Origin: Proteles cristata cristata
Lineage: Eukaryota; Chordata; Mammalia; Carnivora; Hyaenidae
Assembly (NCBI GenBank): GCA_017311185.1
Contig: JAESUZ010004518.1
Coordinates: 124,001 to 188,000 of the forward strand
DNA length: 64,000 nucleotides
Direction of reading: 5' to 3'
Below the pieces are notes generated by a model. That model saw only the letters and a program-made list of their open reading frames with translations. It was not told the origin of the DNA and searched no databases. The position numbers and the translations under genes are program-made. Below are positions 12,690 through 23,500 of the stretch, piece by piece; within the stretch, counting starts at the first letter, position 1; each line of letters begins with the position of its first letter.

Positions 12690-13038
12690 TGAGTGTGACA
12701 AACTGAATGTTTTTGTCTCCCACCCCCCAAATTCATATTTTAGAATCCTAACACCCAATGTGATGGTAGGAGGTAGGACATTGGGGAGGTGATTAGGTCA
12801 TGAGGGTAGAGTTCTCATTAATGGGATTGATGTCCTTATAAAAAGAACCCTAGAGGGCTTTCATCTTTTTCTGCCAGGACAAGTCTATCTCAGAAGAGGG
12901 TTCTTACCAGAACTTGACTGTATTAGCACCCTGGTCTCAGACTTCCAGCCTTTAGAACTGCGAAATAAATGTTTGTTGTCTATAAACCGCCCAGTCTATG
13001 TACACTGTTATAGCAGCTCAAATGAACTAAGAGGAGTG
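12690..13038 (+). mobile_element. MaLR-like LTR, more complete copy
   Basis: The copy runs from TGTGACAAACTGAATG through GTGATGGTAGGAGGTAGG and CTTCCAGCCTTTAGAACTG to an AATAAA signal at 12963-12968 and TATAGCAGCTCAAATGA. It is the same family as 7745-8035. Confidence 0.55.
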
Positions 13039-13111
13039 AACCAGTTTGGGGATAGAATTTTGAGAATTCTAGGGAAACATGATATTTACAAAATACTAAA
13101 GGGTCATCTGA

Positions 13112-13334
13112 GGGGTGCCTGGGTGGCTCAGTCAGTTAAGCGTCCTACTGCAGCTCAGGTTATGATATCACGGTTCGTGGGTTCAAGCCCTGCATTGGGC
13201 TCTGTGCTGACAGCTAGCTTAGAGCCCGGAGCCTGCTTCGAATTCTGCGTCTCCCTCTCTCTCTGACCCTCCCCTGCTCATACTGCCTCTCTCTCTCTCA
13301 GAAATAAATAAAACATTAATAAATAAAATAAAAT
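13112..13334 (+). mobile_element. CAN-SINE, first of tandem pair
   Basis: GGGGTGCCTGGGTGGCTCAG head and tail in ATAAA repeats. The outer duplication of the pair starts AAAGGG and ends ATCTGA (13098 and 13586). Confidence 0.9.
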
Positions 13335-13585
13335 AGGGGCACCTGGGGGGCTCAGTCGGTTAAGCCTCCGACTTCAGCTCAGATCATCATCTCACAGTTT
13401 GTGGGTTCGAGCCCCGCGTCGGGCTCTCTGTTGACAGCTAGCTCAGAGCCTGGAGCCTGTTTCAGATTCTGTGTCTCCTTCTCTTTCTGACCCTCCCCTG
13501 TTCACACTGTCTCTCTCTCTCAGAAATAATTAAAAATATTTTTTAAAAAATAAAGTAAAAGAAATAAAATAAAATAAAATAAAAT
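13335..13585 (+). mobile_element. CAN-SINE, second of tandem pair
   Basis: GGGGCACCTGGGGGGCTCAG head directly after the first copy's tail. It ends in an (AAAAT)n-type microsatellite at 13560-13587. Confidence 0.9.
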
Positions 13586-14014
13586 AAAGGGCGATCTGAT
13601 CGAATACTCAGAAAGGGTTGGCCTTGGTAAAGGGACAAAATTAGCCCTTCAGTGAGAGCTATATTAGTCCCATCTAACAAAACTTAAAAGGAACTGCAAA
13701 GGATCAACCATTTCTGAGCAACTTAACTGTGCCTCAGGTTACAGTTTAAGGATATTCATGGGAAGACAAAAATATCCCACATCCAACAACAAAGTAAAGC
13801 ACACAATGTCTGACATTAAAAAAAAAATTAAAATTACCAGCCTTCCAAAGGTGCAGGAAAATGATCCATAATAAACATGTGTTTGTGGAAAGACTGGTGA
13901 AAGCAATCTTCCCTGGGTGCAGACAGTAAAAGGTGTGTTATCTATAGAGAATTAGAAATAAGAACAAAGTGAACTAAACATTGTTGTTGTTTATTAGCAC
14001 ATAGCCAGTGATTC

Positions 14015-14200
14015 TTTTCTTTCCTTTTTTTTCTTTTTTTGAAAGAGATCAGGGGGTGAGGCAGAGAGACGGAGAGAGAATCCCAAGCAAGCTACATGCT
14101 GGCAGCACAGAGCCTGATGTGGGGCCTGATCCCATGAACTGTGAGATCATGACCTGAGCCAAAGTCAGACCCGTAACTGACTAAGCCACCCAGGTGCCCT
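14015..14200 (-). mobile_element. CAN-SINE
   Basis: Pyrimidine-rich start, GAGATCATGACCTGAGCC and CCACCCAGGTGCCCT end. Any duplication is unclear. Confidence 0.82.
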
Positions 14201-14356
14201 GCAGTAATTTGAAACAAAGATATTGAATAAGCAAATACTTCTTCCCTTCAGGGTGAGCTATTTTCACAGCTCCCACTCTTTTGGGATGTGTCACCAACCA
14301 CTCACTAAATATCTCATAAAGATACTGAATCTTGGTTATCTTTGTATATGAACTCT

Positions 14357-14556
14357 ATTTTTTTTAAGTTTATTTTTTATTTTGAGAGAGAGAGAGAAAG
14401 TGCAAGTTGGGGAGGGGCAGAGAGAGAAAGAGAGAATCCCAAGCAGGCTCCACACTCAGTGTGGAGGCTGATGTGGGGCTGGAACCCCATGAACCATGAG
14501 ATCATGGCCTGAGTGGAAGTTGGACGCTTAACCAACTGAGCCACCTAGGTGTCCCA
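14357..14556 (-). mobile_element. CAN-SINE
   Basis: Flanked by a perfect 19-bp duplication, ATCTTTGTATATGAACTCT (14338 and 14557). Confidence 0.92.
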
Positions 14557-14825
14557 ATCTTTGTATATGAACTCTTAATGCAGTGCATGCTAAATGACAG
14601 ATACTTAGCAGCTCTTTGTTGAATGAAAGTGGGTTGGCTTTTCTCCTGTGCTTTTTATGTGGATGAAGCCTCAGTTAAAAACCCTTACATCTAGAAATTC
14701 ATTATGTTAAACATAGGCTGAATAATGGTTAAGAAAAAATAAAAAACCTCAGTATTTGACTGATTATAGTTTCTTTACTAATAAGGAGTTGGAACAAGGC
14801 AGTCATACATAAAGATTTTAAATGA

Positions 14826-15034
14826 GGAGTGCCTGGGTGGCTCAGTCAGTTTAAGTGTCTGACTCTTAATTTCAGCTCATGATCTCACTGTTCTTGAGAT
14901 CAAGCCCTGCACTGGGCTCTGTGCAAGAGCTGCTTGGTATTCTCTCTTTCCTTTCTCTTGGCCCCTCCCCCACTGTGCTCTCTCTCTCTCTCTCTTTCTC
15001 TTTCTCTGTCTCTATCTCAAAATAAACTTTAACA
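14826..15034 (+). mobile_element. CAN-SINE
   Basis: GTGCCTGGGTGGCTCAGTC head, CT-rich middle. Duplication AAAGATTTTAAATGA at 14811 and 15035. Confidence 0.92.
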
Positions 15035-15264
15035 AAAGATTTTAAATGATATCAAATAAATATTATTGGTAAATATAAAAAGAATAAACTGAACTAATAT
15101 AAATTTCTTTGAAATAACCTCATAACTCTTTAGGAAGTCTAACTTAATATAACTATACTTTTCTATTTCAATAATTTTGAACATAAAAGCTATCAGAATA
15201 TCTGTGAGCACAGAGTTGTTTTGTTTTTGTTTTCTTCAATAAGAAACAGGGAAACCAGGGCACC

Positions 15265-15316
15265 TGTGTTGGAGGCTGTCTCCTGTCAGGTCAAGGGTCC
15301 CTGAAGGATGGGCAGT

Positions 15317-15349
<33 letters not shown>

Positions 15350-16253
15350 CACCCCGAGAGTCTTTCTGGTCACCAGGCAGCATCTCTGCTCTGACTGGGG
15401 CTCAACTTTATTTTATAATTAAGTGTTTGGGGGACGGCACAGCAGTGGCATTTGCCTTAGACAATGATTTCTGATGACAAACTTCTCTGATATGTAAGAA
15501 TTTCCCAGAACACAGATTTGTAGAAGACTCCTGCATTACCTTTATCAATAGTGATTGAGGTAGGGGATTTAGATGCTTATCCTATGGGGAAGGAAGGTAT
15601 CTTTAGCATACAAGACAATGTTTTTAGCATAAAAAGGGTGAAGTTAGTTCTTTGTGAGCAACGGGTCAATAGCTTGTTTGTTTTAGGAGAAGTATCAAGA
15701 AAAACAGATCTTTCAGGAAACACAGTGTTTGCTCCCATAATCACAAAAGAAAAAGTCCCTCAATAGGTTCCTTCACAGGGTGCAATCAGCATTTTCAAGG
15801 CCAGAATAAGTTACTCCAAATATTGATCACAAATGCCTTGGGTGGGGGGCGAGAGTGTTCCAAGCAGAAACAATTGGATGGGGGTAGATATCTGTCTTTA
15901 ACTCTAAATTAGGCTCTTTGTCTCAGGGCCAGACTCCATTGTAACTCTTGTGTTCTTAGCCCCCTTTATTATCTAAGTCTTGGATCTGCAAGGCCCATAG
16001 GAATAGCCTTTTTACAATCATCCACAGTGTTTTCACCTAAAGTCTCTTTTGAAGAGGCAGGAATATGCTTTTCCTTATGAGCAATCTGTGTAGGGAATAT
16101 CGGTCTGATCTGGAATATTGTGAGGCCTGGTCAATACCAGCAGGCTCATTTCCAACATGAGCCTGTAGTAGCAGAAGGAGATAAAAGTTTCGCTTCTCAT
16201 GGCAGAAGCTGTGCAAACACTGTCATCCAGCGAGGCCAGTGTGGCTCCCAGCA
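15265..16253 (-). mobile_element. Solo endogenous-retrovirus LTR (989 bp)
   Basis: The element runs from TGTGTTGGAG to CTCCCAGCA on the plus strand (TG...CA ends with imperfect inverted repeats). It is flanked by a 4-bp duplication, CACC (15261-15264 and 16254-16257), as expected of gammaretrovirus-like integrases. On the minus strand AATAAA lies at 15412-15407, leaving about 140 bp of R-U5, typical LTR proportions. A GA microsatellite sits at 15321-15349. No internal retroviral genes are present, so this is a solo LTR made by recombination. I cannot name the family. Confidence 0.75.
15321..15349. repeat. (GA)n microsatellite inside the ERV LTR
   Basis: GA dinucleotide run of 29 bp within the R-U5 part of the LTR. 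Confidence 0.95.
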
Positions 16254-17120
16254 CACCTGGGTGGCTCAGTCGGCTGAGTATCTAACTTCAGCTCAGGTCA
16301 TAATCCTATGATTCTCAAGTTCAAGCCCCATATAGGACTTTCTGCTGTCAGGACAGAGTCCATTTCTGATCCTCTGTTTCCTTGTCTGTCTGCCACTCCT
16401 TCCTACTCAAAAATAAATAGATATTTTTAAAAAAAGAAACAAAGAAACATTCGCAATATTTGCCATAGCATTTTTAATTTACTTGGTGGCTATGTTATCA
16501 TGTCATTTGATGTTAAAAATGTCAAGAAAACAGTATAATATTAAAAATGTAATTACTCCATTTCTTTAAGTTAGTGATCAAACTATAGAATGACTTTTAA
16601 TAATTAATTTACAACTTTTTCACTTAAATAAGTTATATTTATATGAATGTAAATATAATTATGTCAAAGTTTAACCAAAAGAGTTCAGCCTTTATATTTA
16701 GGAGATCTTAATTCTAATGTGGTTGTATGACTTTAGCCATACATATTAACTGTCTTGAAACTCAATTTTCCACTGTGTGAAATAGATAATAGAAGTTTCT
16801 CTGGCCACGAAATACTGTGATTAAGATGTTATATGTGTGAGAACTCTATACAAGGTCTATTTTAAAAAGAATTAACATTAGGTCTGTATATATTTTCTAA
16901 TATATAACAAAATTAAAATACAATGAAATGTTTGTTCAAGAATACTTGCCTTAGAGCTTAGTATTATATTTTATATTAGACATAAAGTTTAGACACACTG
17001 AGGTAAGTTTAGAGAATAGATATTTATGTATGAAATTGAGATATTCATTGAATAAGATGAAATGAAAGGAACATGATTGATAAAGAATTGTGGCATGTCG
17101 ATAGGTAGTCAACCTTTCAG

Positions 17121-17516
17121 TCATTGCCTGATTAGAAAGCAGAATCTTCTAAATATGATTTCAAAAATTTCAGCAACACATAATACTACTGTAATTACAG
17201 TAAATGTATACATTGCAATGAGAAAGATGGTCTTCTCAAAGTGTTCTGGCACCATGCATTTTATAATAGTAAATTTTTCTCCAAAAGATCCAGCATCACA
17301 CAAGTAGAGAGGTTTAACTAGGAAACCAAAGAGGTGAATCTGAAGCCAAAATGCTATCACCTCTAGACTAATTCTCAACAAAACAGAGAGGATATAAATC
17401 ACAGTGTAGATAGGCTTCTGAAGAATGCATTCTTGATTGATGCTTTTACACGCAGCATAAAGATGGAAAATAGCTCCAGGAACCAGGACAATCACTAATT
17501 GTAACGCCCAGAACAC
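17121..17516 (-). CDS. GJE1: GJE1 exon 3
   Basis: This exon encodes residues 75-205 plus stop, beginning VFWALQLVIVLVPGAIFHLY after the acceptor tttag. It holds TM2, the short loop (KSINQECILQKP), TM3, extracellular loop 2 (Cys147, Cys161, then MVPEHFEKT), TM4 and the tail ending FLIRQ. Intron 2 is 528 bp. I did not find a clear AATAAA on the minus strand just downstream. Confidence 0.93.
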   Translation of the reverse strand: MFWALQLVIVLVPGAIFHLYAACKSINQECILQKPIYTVIYILSVLLRISLEVIAFWLQIHLFGFLVKPLYLCDAGSFGEKFTIIKCMVPEHFEKTIFLIAMYTFTVITVVLCVAEIFEIIFRRFCFLIRQ

Positions 17517-18931
17517 CTAAAGTGTGTCAGAAACATCATAGTCAAATCAATCCATGTGTTACCAAAAACACACTAAAGAGACTATCTCTCAACAGAAGCA
17601 AACTTAATTCTGTTTCATAAGTCTTACAAGCAATAAAAATAGTATAAGGAAGATAGTAATTTGCATATGTTTAATTACTGAGATCTTTAACATGTTAAAG
17701 GAAAAATTACTAAAAAAATTGTTATATTTTGCTGTCGTATCTACCAATGATTAATTATAATGAACTACTTTATTTTAGTACTACCCAATTTCCATTTTCT
17801 AATTACAGGCATCAAGTATAATTCTAATATCAATAGATAACAGAATTCTGGAGATGGGAGGAACACTTGACCAACTCAAATTAATGTACCTGAAATATAC
17901 AGCAAGTTAGAGAAAAAGTAATAATTCTACAAACAACGCTTGTTAGGATATTCTTCATCTTATTATGACATAATTTTACATTTAAAAAGAAACCAATTTT
18001 TATCTGGTGTAGAGGAAGGTGTATGTACACACAGAAAAACTTACTTGTGGAGTGATTGGCCTGAACTGATTGTAACAGAAGAGGTTTATTTCTCTTTTGT
18101 CTGGGTCGCAACTGAAGTGCAAAGCCTCATTCCCATAGACCGCAAAGCCTAACACTCCAAGGAAGAACATTCTTATTGATCCAAAGAATAGGGTGTGGAA
18201 TTGGCCGATCACGGTTGGAGGCTTCACCTGTTAATGATTTTAGGAGAAAAAAATATTTTGAAAACAAACATTAAAGAAGTACATTTTAAAGGATGCTTTC
18301 ATGATCACATTTTATAATATTTAAGATTCATGAATTTTTGAAGCAAGGTATAACTTTAGACATCATTAATCCCAATGTGTATTCTGCATGAAAAGATTGC
18401 CCAGCACTTTTCACTCTGAAAATATGAAATGCAACAATCAAGGACATGTTGCTAATCAAATGTATAAGTCTGGAAAATTTAAAAAGCTCTGAATTTAATG
18501 AGTATCCTCACCTCTCTAATCCTTCTGCAATAAAGTCAAGAGAATGTTAGAATATCTGGGACCTCTTTTAGAATATTAGATAACAAATCTAACATTAGAC
18601 TCATTGGTATGCACACTATCTTAACAACCAAATGATGTTTATTTAATTGTCATTACACCTTATTTTCTACTTCTTAATTATCGAATTGAGAGAGAGTGCA
18701 CTACTTTAAAACACTAATAGCTAAAAGCATTTCCCGAATATAGTTTTAAATTCAGCATATTTTGAAGTATATAGCTAATATGTATATTATTCTCCATACA
18801 TGTAGAGGTTCTTATTGATCAACACGCAAATCAGGTTAAAGTACAAGACAAGACTAAAACAATTGTTTTTTGTTTGTTTGCATAATACTTACACATCCTT
18901 CATAGAAGTTTTTGATGTAATTTAGAGACAT
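17121..18931 (-). CDS. GJE1: GJE1, connexin 23 (complete three-exon CDS with introns)
   Basis: Joining 18931-18893, 18227-18045 and 17516-17121 gives an uninterrupted 205-codon frame ending in TGA, matching the length I recall for mammalian GJE1. It begins MSLNYIKNFYEGC. Four hydrophobic segments fit connexin topology: TM1 near residues 21-44, TM2 near 76-96, TM3 near 110-134 and TM4 near 170-195. The cytoplasmic loop is short (about 97-109) and the tail is about ten residues. Extracellular loop 1 has Cys53 and Cys64, loop 2 has Cys147 and Cys161. This is two cysteines per loop instead of the three of ordinary connexins, a hallmark of Cx23. All splice sites are canonical (GTAAGT donors, AG acceptors) and both introns are phase 0. 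The family is linked to lens development; mouse Cx23 has been reported to favour hemichannel ATP release over gap-junction coupling. No disabling change is seen. Confidence 0.93.
18045..18227 (-). CDS. GJE1: GJE1 exon 2
   Basis: Sixty-one codons (residues 14-74) start VKPPTVIGQFHTLFFG right after the acceptor aacag at 18228-18232 and end ITPQ at the donor GTAAGT (18044-18039). The exon covers TM1 and extracellular loop 1 with Cys53 and Cys64. The first codon is GTG (Val), not a start codon. Intron 1 is 665 bp. Confidence 0.93.
18893..18931 (-). CDS. GJE1: GJE1 exon 1 coding part
   Basis: Thirteen codons, MSLNYIKNFYEGC, run from the ATG at 18931-18929 to the donor GTAAGT at 18892-18887. This is the connexin N-terminal helix that lines the pore. 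It is too short for ORF calling and was found by reading upstream of exon 2. The upstream sequence (18932-19000) has no TATA box. Confidence 0.9.
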
Positions 18932-19684
18932 GTCTCAGGAGTTGTTATCCTGGCATCCCTGTGGGTTAATTCTTGACCCACATTGCCACTTTGCTCCTGC
19001 CAGAGCCAAACTCATATTCTCTCATGACTCTTACAGCAGAAAACACTTATCACTGCAAATTTCTCTCCCCTCCTCCTGTTCTGTCTTTTTTTTTTTTTTT
19101 TTTCATAGATCTCTGGGGCCCCAGTCAACTTTCCTATCTCTGTCCCAAAACAAAACAAAAACAAAGAAAAGCTGAGGGCATGTGTTCAACCTAATAATCC
19201 CTTGACTTACACTGTCAGCACAGCCAGCCAGCCAGATGGGAGTGCCAGCAAAGCAGGAGCCCAGACTGACAAAGGCTCTCAACACTCAGTGCCTCTCAGT
19301 TACCTGAGAACTGCCTATATGTAAGTCAGTAGATTCTTAAGCTTAGAGCTTTTTCCAAAATGTCAAGTAATCCCCCCGCACCCCGCTCCCCATTTAGGTG
19401 TATCTGAAAAGATAAGCACATGGAAAATATTCCTGTTTCTTTCTTTCTTGTTTACCTTTATGGAATAGAACGAATTCCTGGGACATTTAAGAAATTGTAA
19501 CACAGATTATGATAGATATTACAGCATCAAATATTACTGATGTTGCTTTGTTTCTCTTTTTGTCAAATGCTTAACCACGACATAAAAAAATCTGTAGTTA
19601 GATCTCTATTCTAAGTAAAAAGATAATTTCCTGCCAACCAAGATAAAATAATGATCTCGCACAATTATGTGATCAATAATGCCT

Positions 19685-19775
19685 TCCTTTTTTTGTCCTT
19701 CAATAGATACGTCATCTGCTAGACATTATTATGGGTGCTGAGATCAGCAGAGGCCAAAACAGACAAGGGGATGCC
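19685..19775 (+). mobile_element. L2-like fragment upstream of GJE1
   Basis: TCTGCTAGACATTATTATGG GTGCTGAGATCAGCA follows the L2 pattern 'gccaggcactgt...ggtgctggggatacagcag'. It contains the MARE-like palindrome described in the findings. Confidence 0.4.
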
Positions 19776-20386
19776 TTCCAACTGATATATCTATAATATC
19801 TTCCACCCACTGATACTTCCATACAGCCAATGGTGAATCATATTTCTCATATTTGTTTTGTTTGTGATTTGCAAGAGTGTAACTCTAGACAATTGCATTG
19901 CTCTCCTCAGCAAGTGGAGAAGCAACCATATAACATGTACAACTGTAGCCAATGTGCAAGGGCAGTGGCCTTGTTGAATCAGTGTTGTAGCGGATAGAGA
20001 AAAATAAACACAGACAATGTACTGATCCCTCAGAGCTGTTGCATGAGAGAAATTGGCATATATTCTCATCTTGTTCAGAAAAAGAATTCTAGGTTTGCTA
20101 TGTATCAATTCCTATGAAGAGACAGCCCAAAGCCAAAACAATCTTTTGCATGGGAGGAATCCTTCTTTGACTTCTACCATGTAGAGTAATGAATGTGATC
20201 ATTTAGAGCAACATATACTAGGGTCAGACATGTGAAAACCATCAAAGGCTTCCTGTGTTTTATAGAGATGAACACAATTGACTTGGACCTTAATTGCATG
20301 TAACTGCATGTGTAGATGGGAGAAATACAGTAGCATTTTCATTGTTGGGATCTATGTGAGGCCAAATAAATAATACCACTTTTTCC

Positions 20387-21737
20387 AGACACTCAGATCA
20401 ATGGGAGAGAATAGGGAGCCCAGAAATGGACCCACAAATGTATGGCCAACCAATCTTTGACAAAGCAGGAAAGAATATTCAATGGAATAAAAACAGTCTC
20501 TTCAGCAAATGGTGCTGGGAAAACTGTACAGCAATATGCGGAAAAATAAAATAAACTTGAAATGGATGAAAGATCTAAATGTAAGACAGGAAGCCATCAA
20601 AATCCTGAGAAGAAAGCAGGCAAGACCTCTTTGACCTTGGCCAGAGCAACTTCTTACTCAATACATCTCCAGAGGCAAGGGAAACAAAGACAAAAATGAA
20701 CTATTGGGATCTCATGAAAATAAAAAGTTTCTGCACAGTGAAGGAAACAATCATCAAAACTAAAAGGCAACTCACAGAATGGGAGGAGATATTTGCAAAT
20801 GACATATCAGATAAAGGGTTAGTATCCAAAATCTATCGAGAACTTATCAAAGTCAACACCCAGAAAACAATCCAGTGAAGAAATAGACTAAAGACATGAA
20901 CAGACACTTCTCCAAAGAAGGCATCCAGATGGCCAACAGACACATGAAACAATGCTCAATGTCACTCATCATCAGGGAAATAAAAATCAAAACCACAATG
21001 ACATACTACCTCACACCCATCAGAATGGCTAAAGTCAACAACTCAGGCAACAACAGATGTTGGCGAGGATGTGGAGAAAGAAGATCTCTTTTGCACTGCT
21101 GGTGGGAACGCAAACTGGTGCAGCCACTCTGGAAAACAGTATGGAGATTCCTCAAAAAATTAAAAATAGAACTACTGTATGACCCAGCAATTGCATTACT
21201 AGGTATTTATCCAAGGGATACAGGTATGCTGTTTTGAAGAGACCCATGCACACCAATGTTTATAGCAGCACTATCAACAATAGCCAAAGTATGGAAGGAG
21301 CCCAAATGTCAGCTGATGAATGAATAGCTAAAGAAGATGTGGTATATATACACAATGGAGTACTATTGGAGCAACCAAAAAGAATGAAATATTGCCATTT
21401 GCAACTGCGTGGATGGAACTAGAGGGTATTATGCTTAGCGAAATTAGTTGGTCAGAGAAAGACAAATATCATATGACTTCACTCATATGAAGACTTTGAG
21501 AACAAACCAGATGAACATAAGGGAAGGGAAGCAAAACTAATATACAAACAGGGAGGGGGACAAAACATAAGAGACTTAAATATGGAGAACAAACAGAGGG
21601 TTACTGGAGGGGTTGTGGGAGGGGGATGGGCTAAATGAGTAAGGGGCATTAAGCAATCTACTCCTGAAATCATTGTTGCACTATATGCTAACTAAATTGT
21701 ATGTAAATTTAAAAAATAAATTAAAAATTAAAAAAAA
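20387..21737 (+). mobile_element. L1 (felid type), 5'-truncated, 1.35 kb
   Basis: The sequence corresponds to the end of L1 ORF2 and the 3' UTR. Fragments such as [31 protein letters not shown] and [17 protein letters not shown] are read in interrupted frames. It ends in an A-rich tail and is flanked by an imperfect duplication (ATACCACTTTTTCC / ATAACACTGCTTTTCC). Frameshifts and stops make it non-coding. Confidence 0.88.
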
Positions 21738-22254
21738 TAACACTGCTTTTCCCTTTATAGGTGATGATCCAAATGAGTCATAAGACAAAGGAATATAGCA
21801 GATGGAGGCCAAAATCGTGCCTTTATTATACTTATTACCGTAAAGATTATGTTGGAAGAGGGACATGGTTTATCTCTTTGGGAAAGTGTGATTCTTAGGC
21901 ACACATAGGTGCAGGCCTGGCCAATGCTGTATCATGGCTGCCTTCCCTGCATGACGTGCCTCCCAGCCTCTATGAGATTTACATATGAGAAGAGCAGAGT
22001 AGAAGTGCCTATCTCTGGGGACAACTGGCTCCCAAGGGGAAAGTGATAAGAAATGATGAATGACCAGTTTTACCTTCCAAATGTAAGACAAACTCACCAG
22101 ATAAGACAGTGGTTATAGTGACGCTAGCCTCATATGTATGGCAATTGGTAGGGCTGTTAATTAGGATGACAACCTGAGCTCCTTTACATGCTAAGACTTG
22201 CAGAGTACCAGAAACAGTAAAAAAAGGCAATCCCCAATGTGCAAGCATCATTTA

Positions 22255-22396
22255 GTCCTCTGCTTGCTTCCTGTTTGCTAATATGACATTAGGCAAAGCA
22301 AGTTGCAGTGACCACCCAGATTCGAGAAATAGCCACTACTTCTTGAAGGATCTGCGGTCACATTGCAGAAGTGTTGGTGCAGAAACATGAAAAATT
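22255..22396 (+). repeat. Ancient interspersed repeat, unassigned family, copy 1
   Basis: CTCTGCTTGCTTCCTGTTTG, GGCAAAGCAAGT and GGTCACATTGCAGAAG recall a mammal-wide repeat whose name I cannot fix. It is shared with the copy at 22650. Confidence 0.4.
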
Positions 22397-22409
22397 TGTA
22401 ACTGATTTT

Positions 22410-22623
22410 TTTAAAAATGTTTTATTTATTTCTAGGAGAAAGAGAGAGACAGTGTGAGCAGGGGAGGATCAGAGAGAGAGGGAGTGACAGACTCTGAAAC
22501 AGGCTCCAGGCTCTGAGCTGGCAGTCAGCACAGAGCCCGACATGGGTCTCGAACCCACGAACCGCGAGATCATGACCCAAGTGAAAGTCAGACGCTTAAC
22601 CGACTAAGCCACCCAGGTGCCCC
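22410..22623 (-). mobile_element. CAN-SINE, young subfamily
   Basis: TTTATTTCTAGGAGAAAG and GAGCTGGCAGTCAGCAC. Duplication TGTAACTGATTTT at 22397 and 22624. Confidence 0.92.
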
Positions 22624-22649
22624 TGTAACTGATTTTGTATTCAGCAGGT

Positions 22650-23050
22650 TGTTTCTCCTGCTCTGGGCTAGCTCAGTGATCTCTGCTGGGTCCTTGCATG
22701 CATATGTGGTCAGGCAACAGGTCAGCTGCTATGTGGATTATCCAGAATGACCTAACTCACATGCCTGAAGGTTGGCAGACGTTGGGCAGACTGATCAGGG
22801 TGACTAAAGCTCATGTCTGTTTGTCATTCTGGAGACTGGCCCAGACTTCTGTGTGTGGAGGGGGTTGCAGAGTTTCATCCAAAGCAGAAAGGACTGTAAA
22901 GGCCAAAAGTGCAAGAGCTTTTCAAGCCTCTGCTTGCTTCAGAGGTGCTAATGCCCAACTGGCTAAAGCAAGTCTCACAGCAAACTTGGGCTCTAGCTCT
23001 CAACAAGAAGATATGAAGTTACATTCCAATGGCAAGGATGGAGAGGTGAA
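22650..23050 (+). repeat. Ancient interspersed repeat, unassigned family, copy 2
   Basis: TTTTCAAGCCTCTGCTTGCT, CTGGCTAAAGCAAGTC and AAGTTACATTCCAATGGC parallel copy 1. The upstream part (CTCTGGGCTAGCTCAG ... GACCTAACTCACATG) fits the same remembered family. The 119-codon frame here is a by-product. Confidence 0.45.
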
Positions 23051-23329
23051 TTTGTAGTGATTTGACAATCAACCCCAAGTCAGGGGGAATTCAGTGAGAA
23101 TAGCTAATATTCAAGAACTGCATCTGTTTCAAAATGCAATTTGGGAATCAAAGATTTGTGCTTGCTTCCTAGAAAGCCTAGAATCAATTCATGAAAGCTA
23201 AAGTTTGGGGCCATGTGTGTATGCTGTCCACTGAGCCTTTTCTTCCTGAGGTGAAAGGGATGGGAGAGCTAGAGCAGAGGGGAAAAGAATCTTTTACAAT
23301 AAACATCCAATAACAATGTGTTAGCCTAT

Positions 23330-23500
23330 GGAATGGTTTCTATTTGCTATTAAGTTTTTAAAACAAATTACCTCCCTGAATTCTTACATATTTGTGAGGT
23401 ATGTATTCTTATAGCTCTGTTCTACAGGTAGGCCCTAGAGAGTTTACGTAATTTATCCAGAGTTATAGTTAGTATGTGGTGAATTGCTTATTGTTAACTG
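23330..23500 (-). mobile_element. MIR SINE
   Basis: TTGTGAGGTATGTATTCTTA, TCTACAGGTAGG and the adjacent GAGAGTTTACGTAATTTATC are a decayed MIR core. Confidence 0.5.

Larger units (their letters stand above)
15258..16433 (+). mobile_element. CAN-SINE interrupted by the solo LTR
   Basis: The first seven bases of the SINE head (GGGCACC, 15258-15264) lie left of the LTR and the rest (TGGGTGGCTCAG onward, 16258-16433) lies right of it. The SINE's own duplication is still visible: AAGAAACAGGGAAAC at 15241 and AAGAAACAAAGAAAC at 16434. Confidence 0.8.
6831..17120. other. Intergenic block between VTA1 and GJE1
   Basis: No genuine coding frame is seen. The block has an old antisense L1, two MaLR-like LTRs, SINEs and a solo ERV LTR, listed separately. 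7000-7740, 12040-12690, 13600-14010 and 16450-17120 show nothing assignable, though 13780-13880 faintly resembles an old L1 5' region. Confidence 0.7.

Noticed and set aside
17077..18152. Open frames on the plus strand across GJE1
   Set aside because: They are antisense shadows of the GJE1 exons.
22009..22251. 80-codon minus-strand frame with a hydrophobic look
   Set aside because: No identifiable family; adjacent to an ancient repeat and without gene context.
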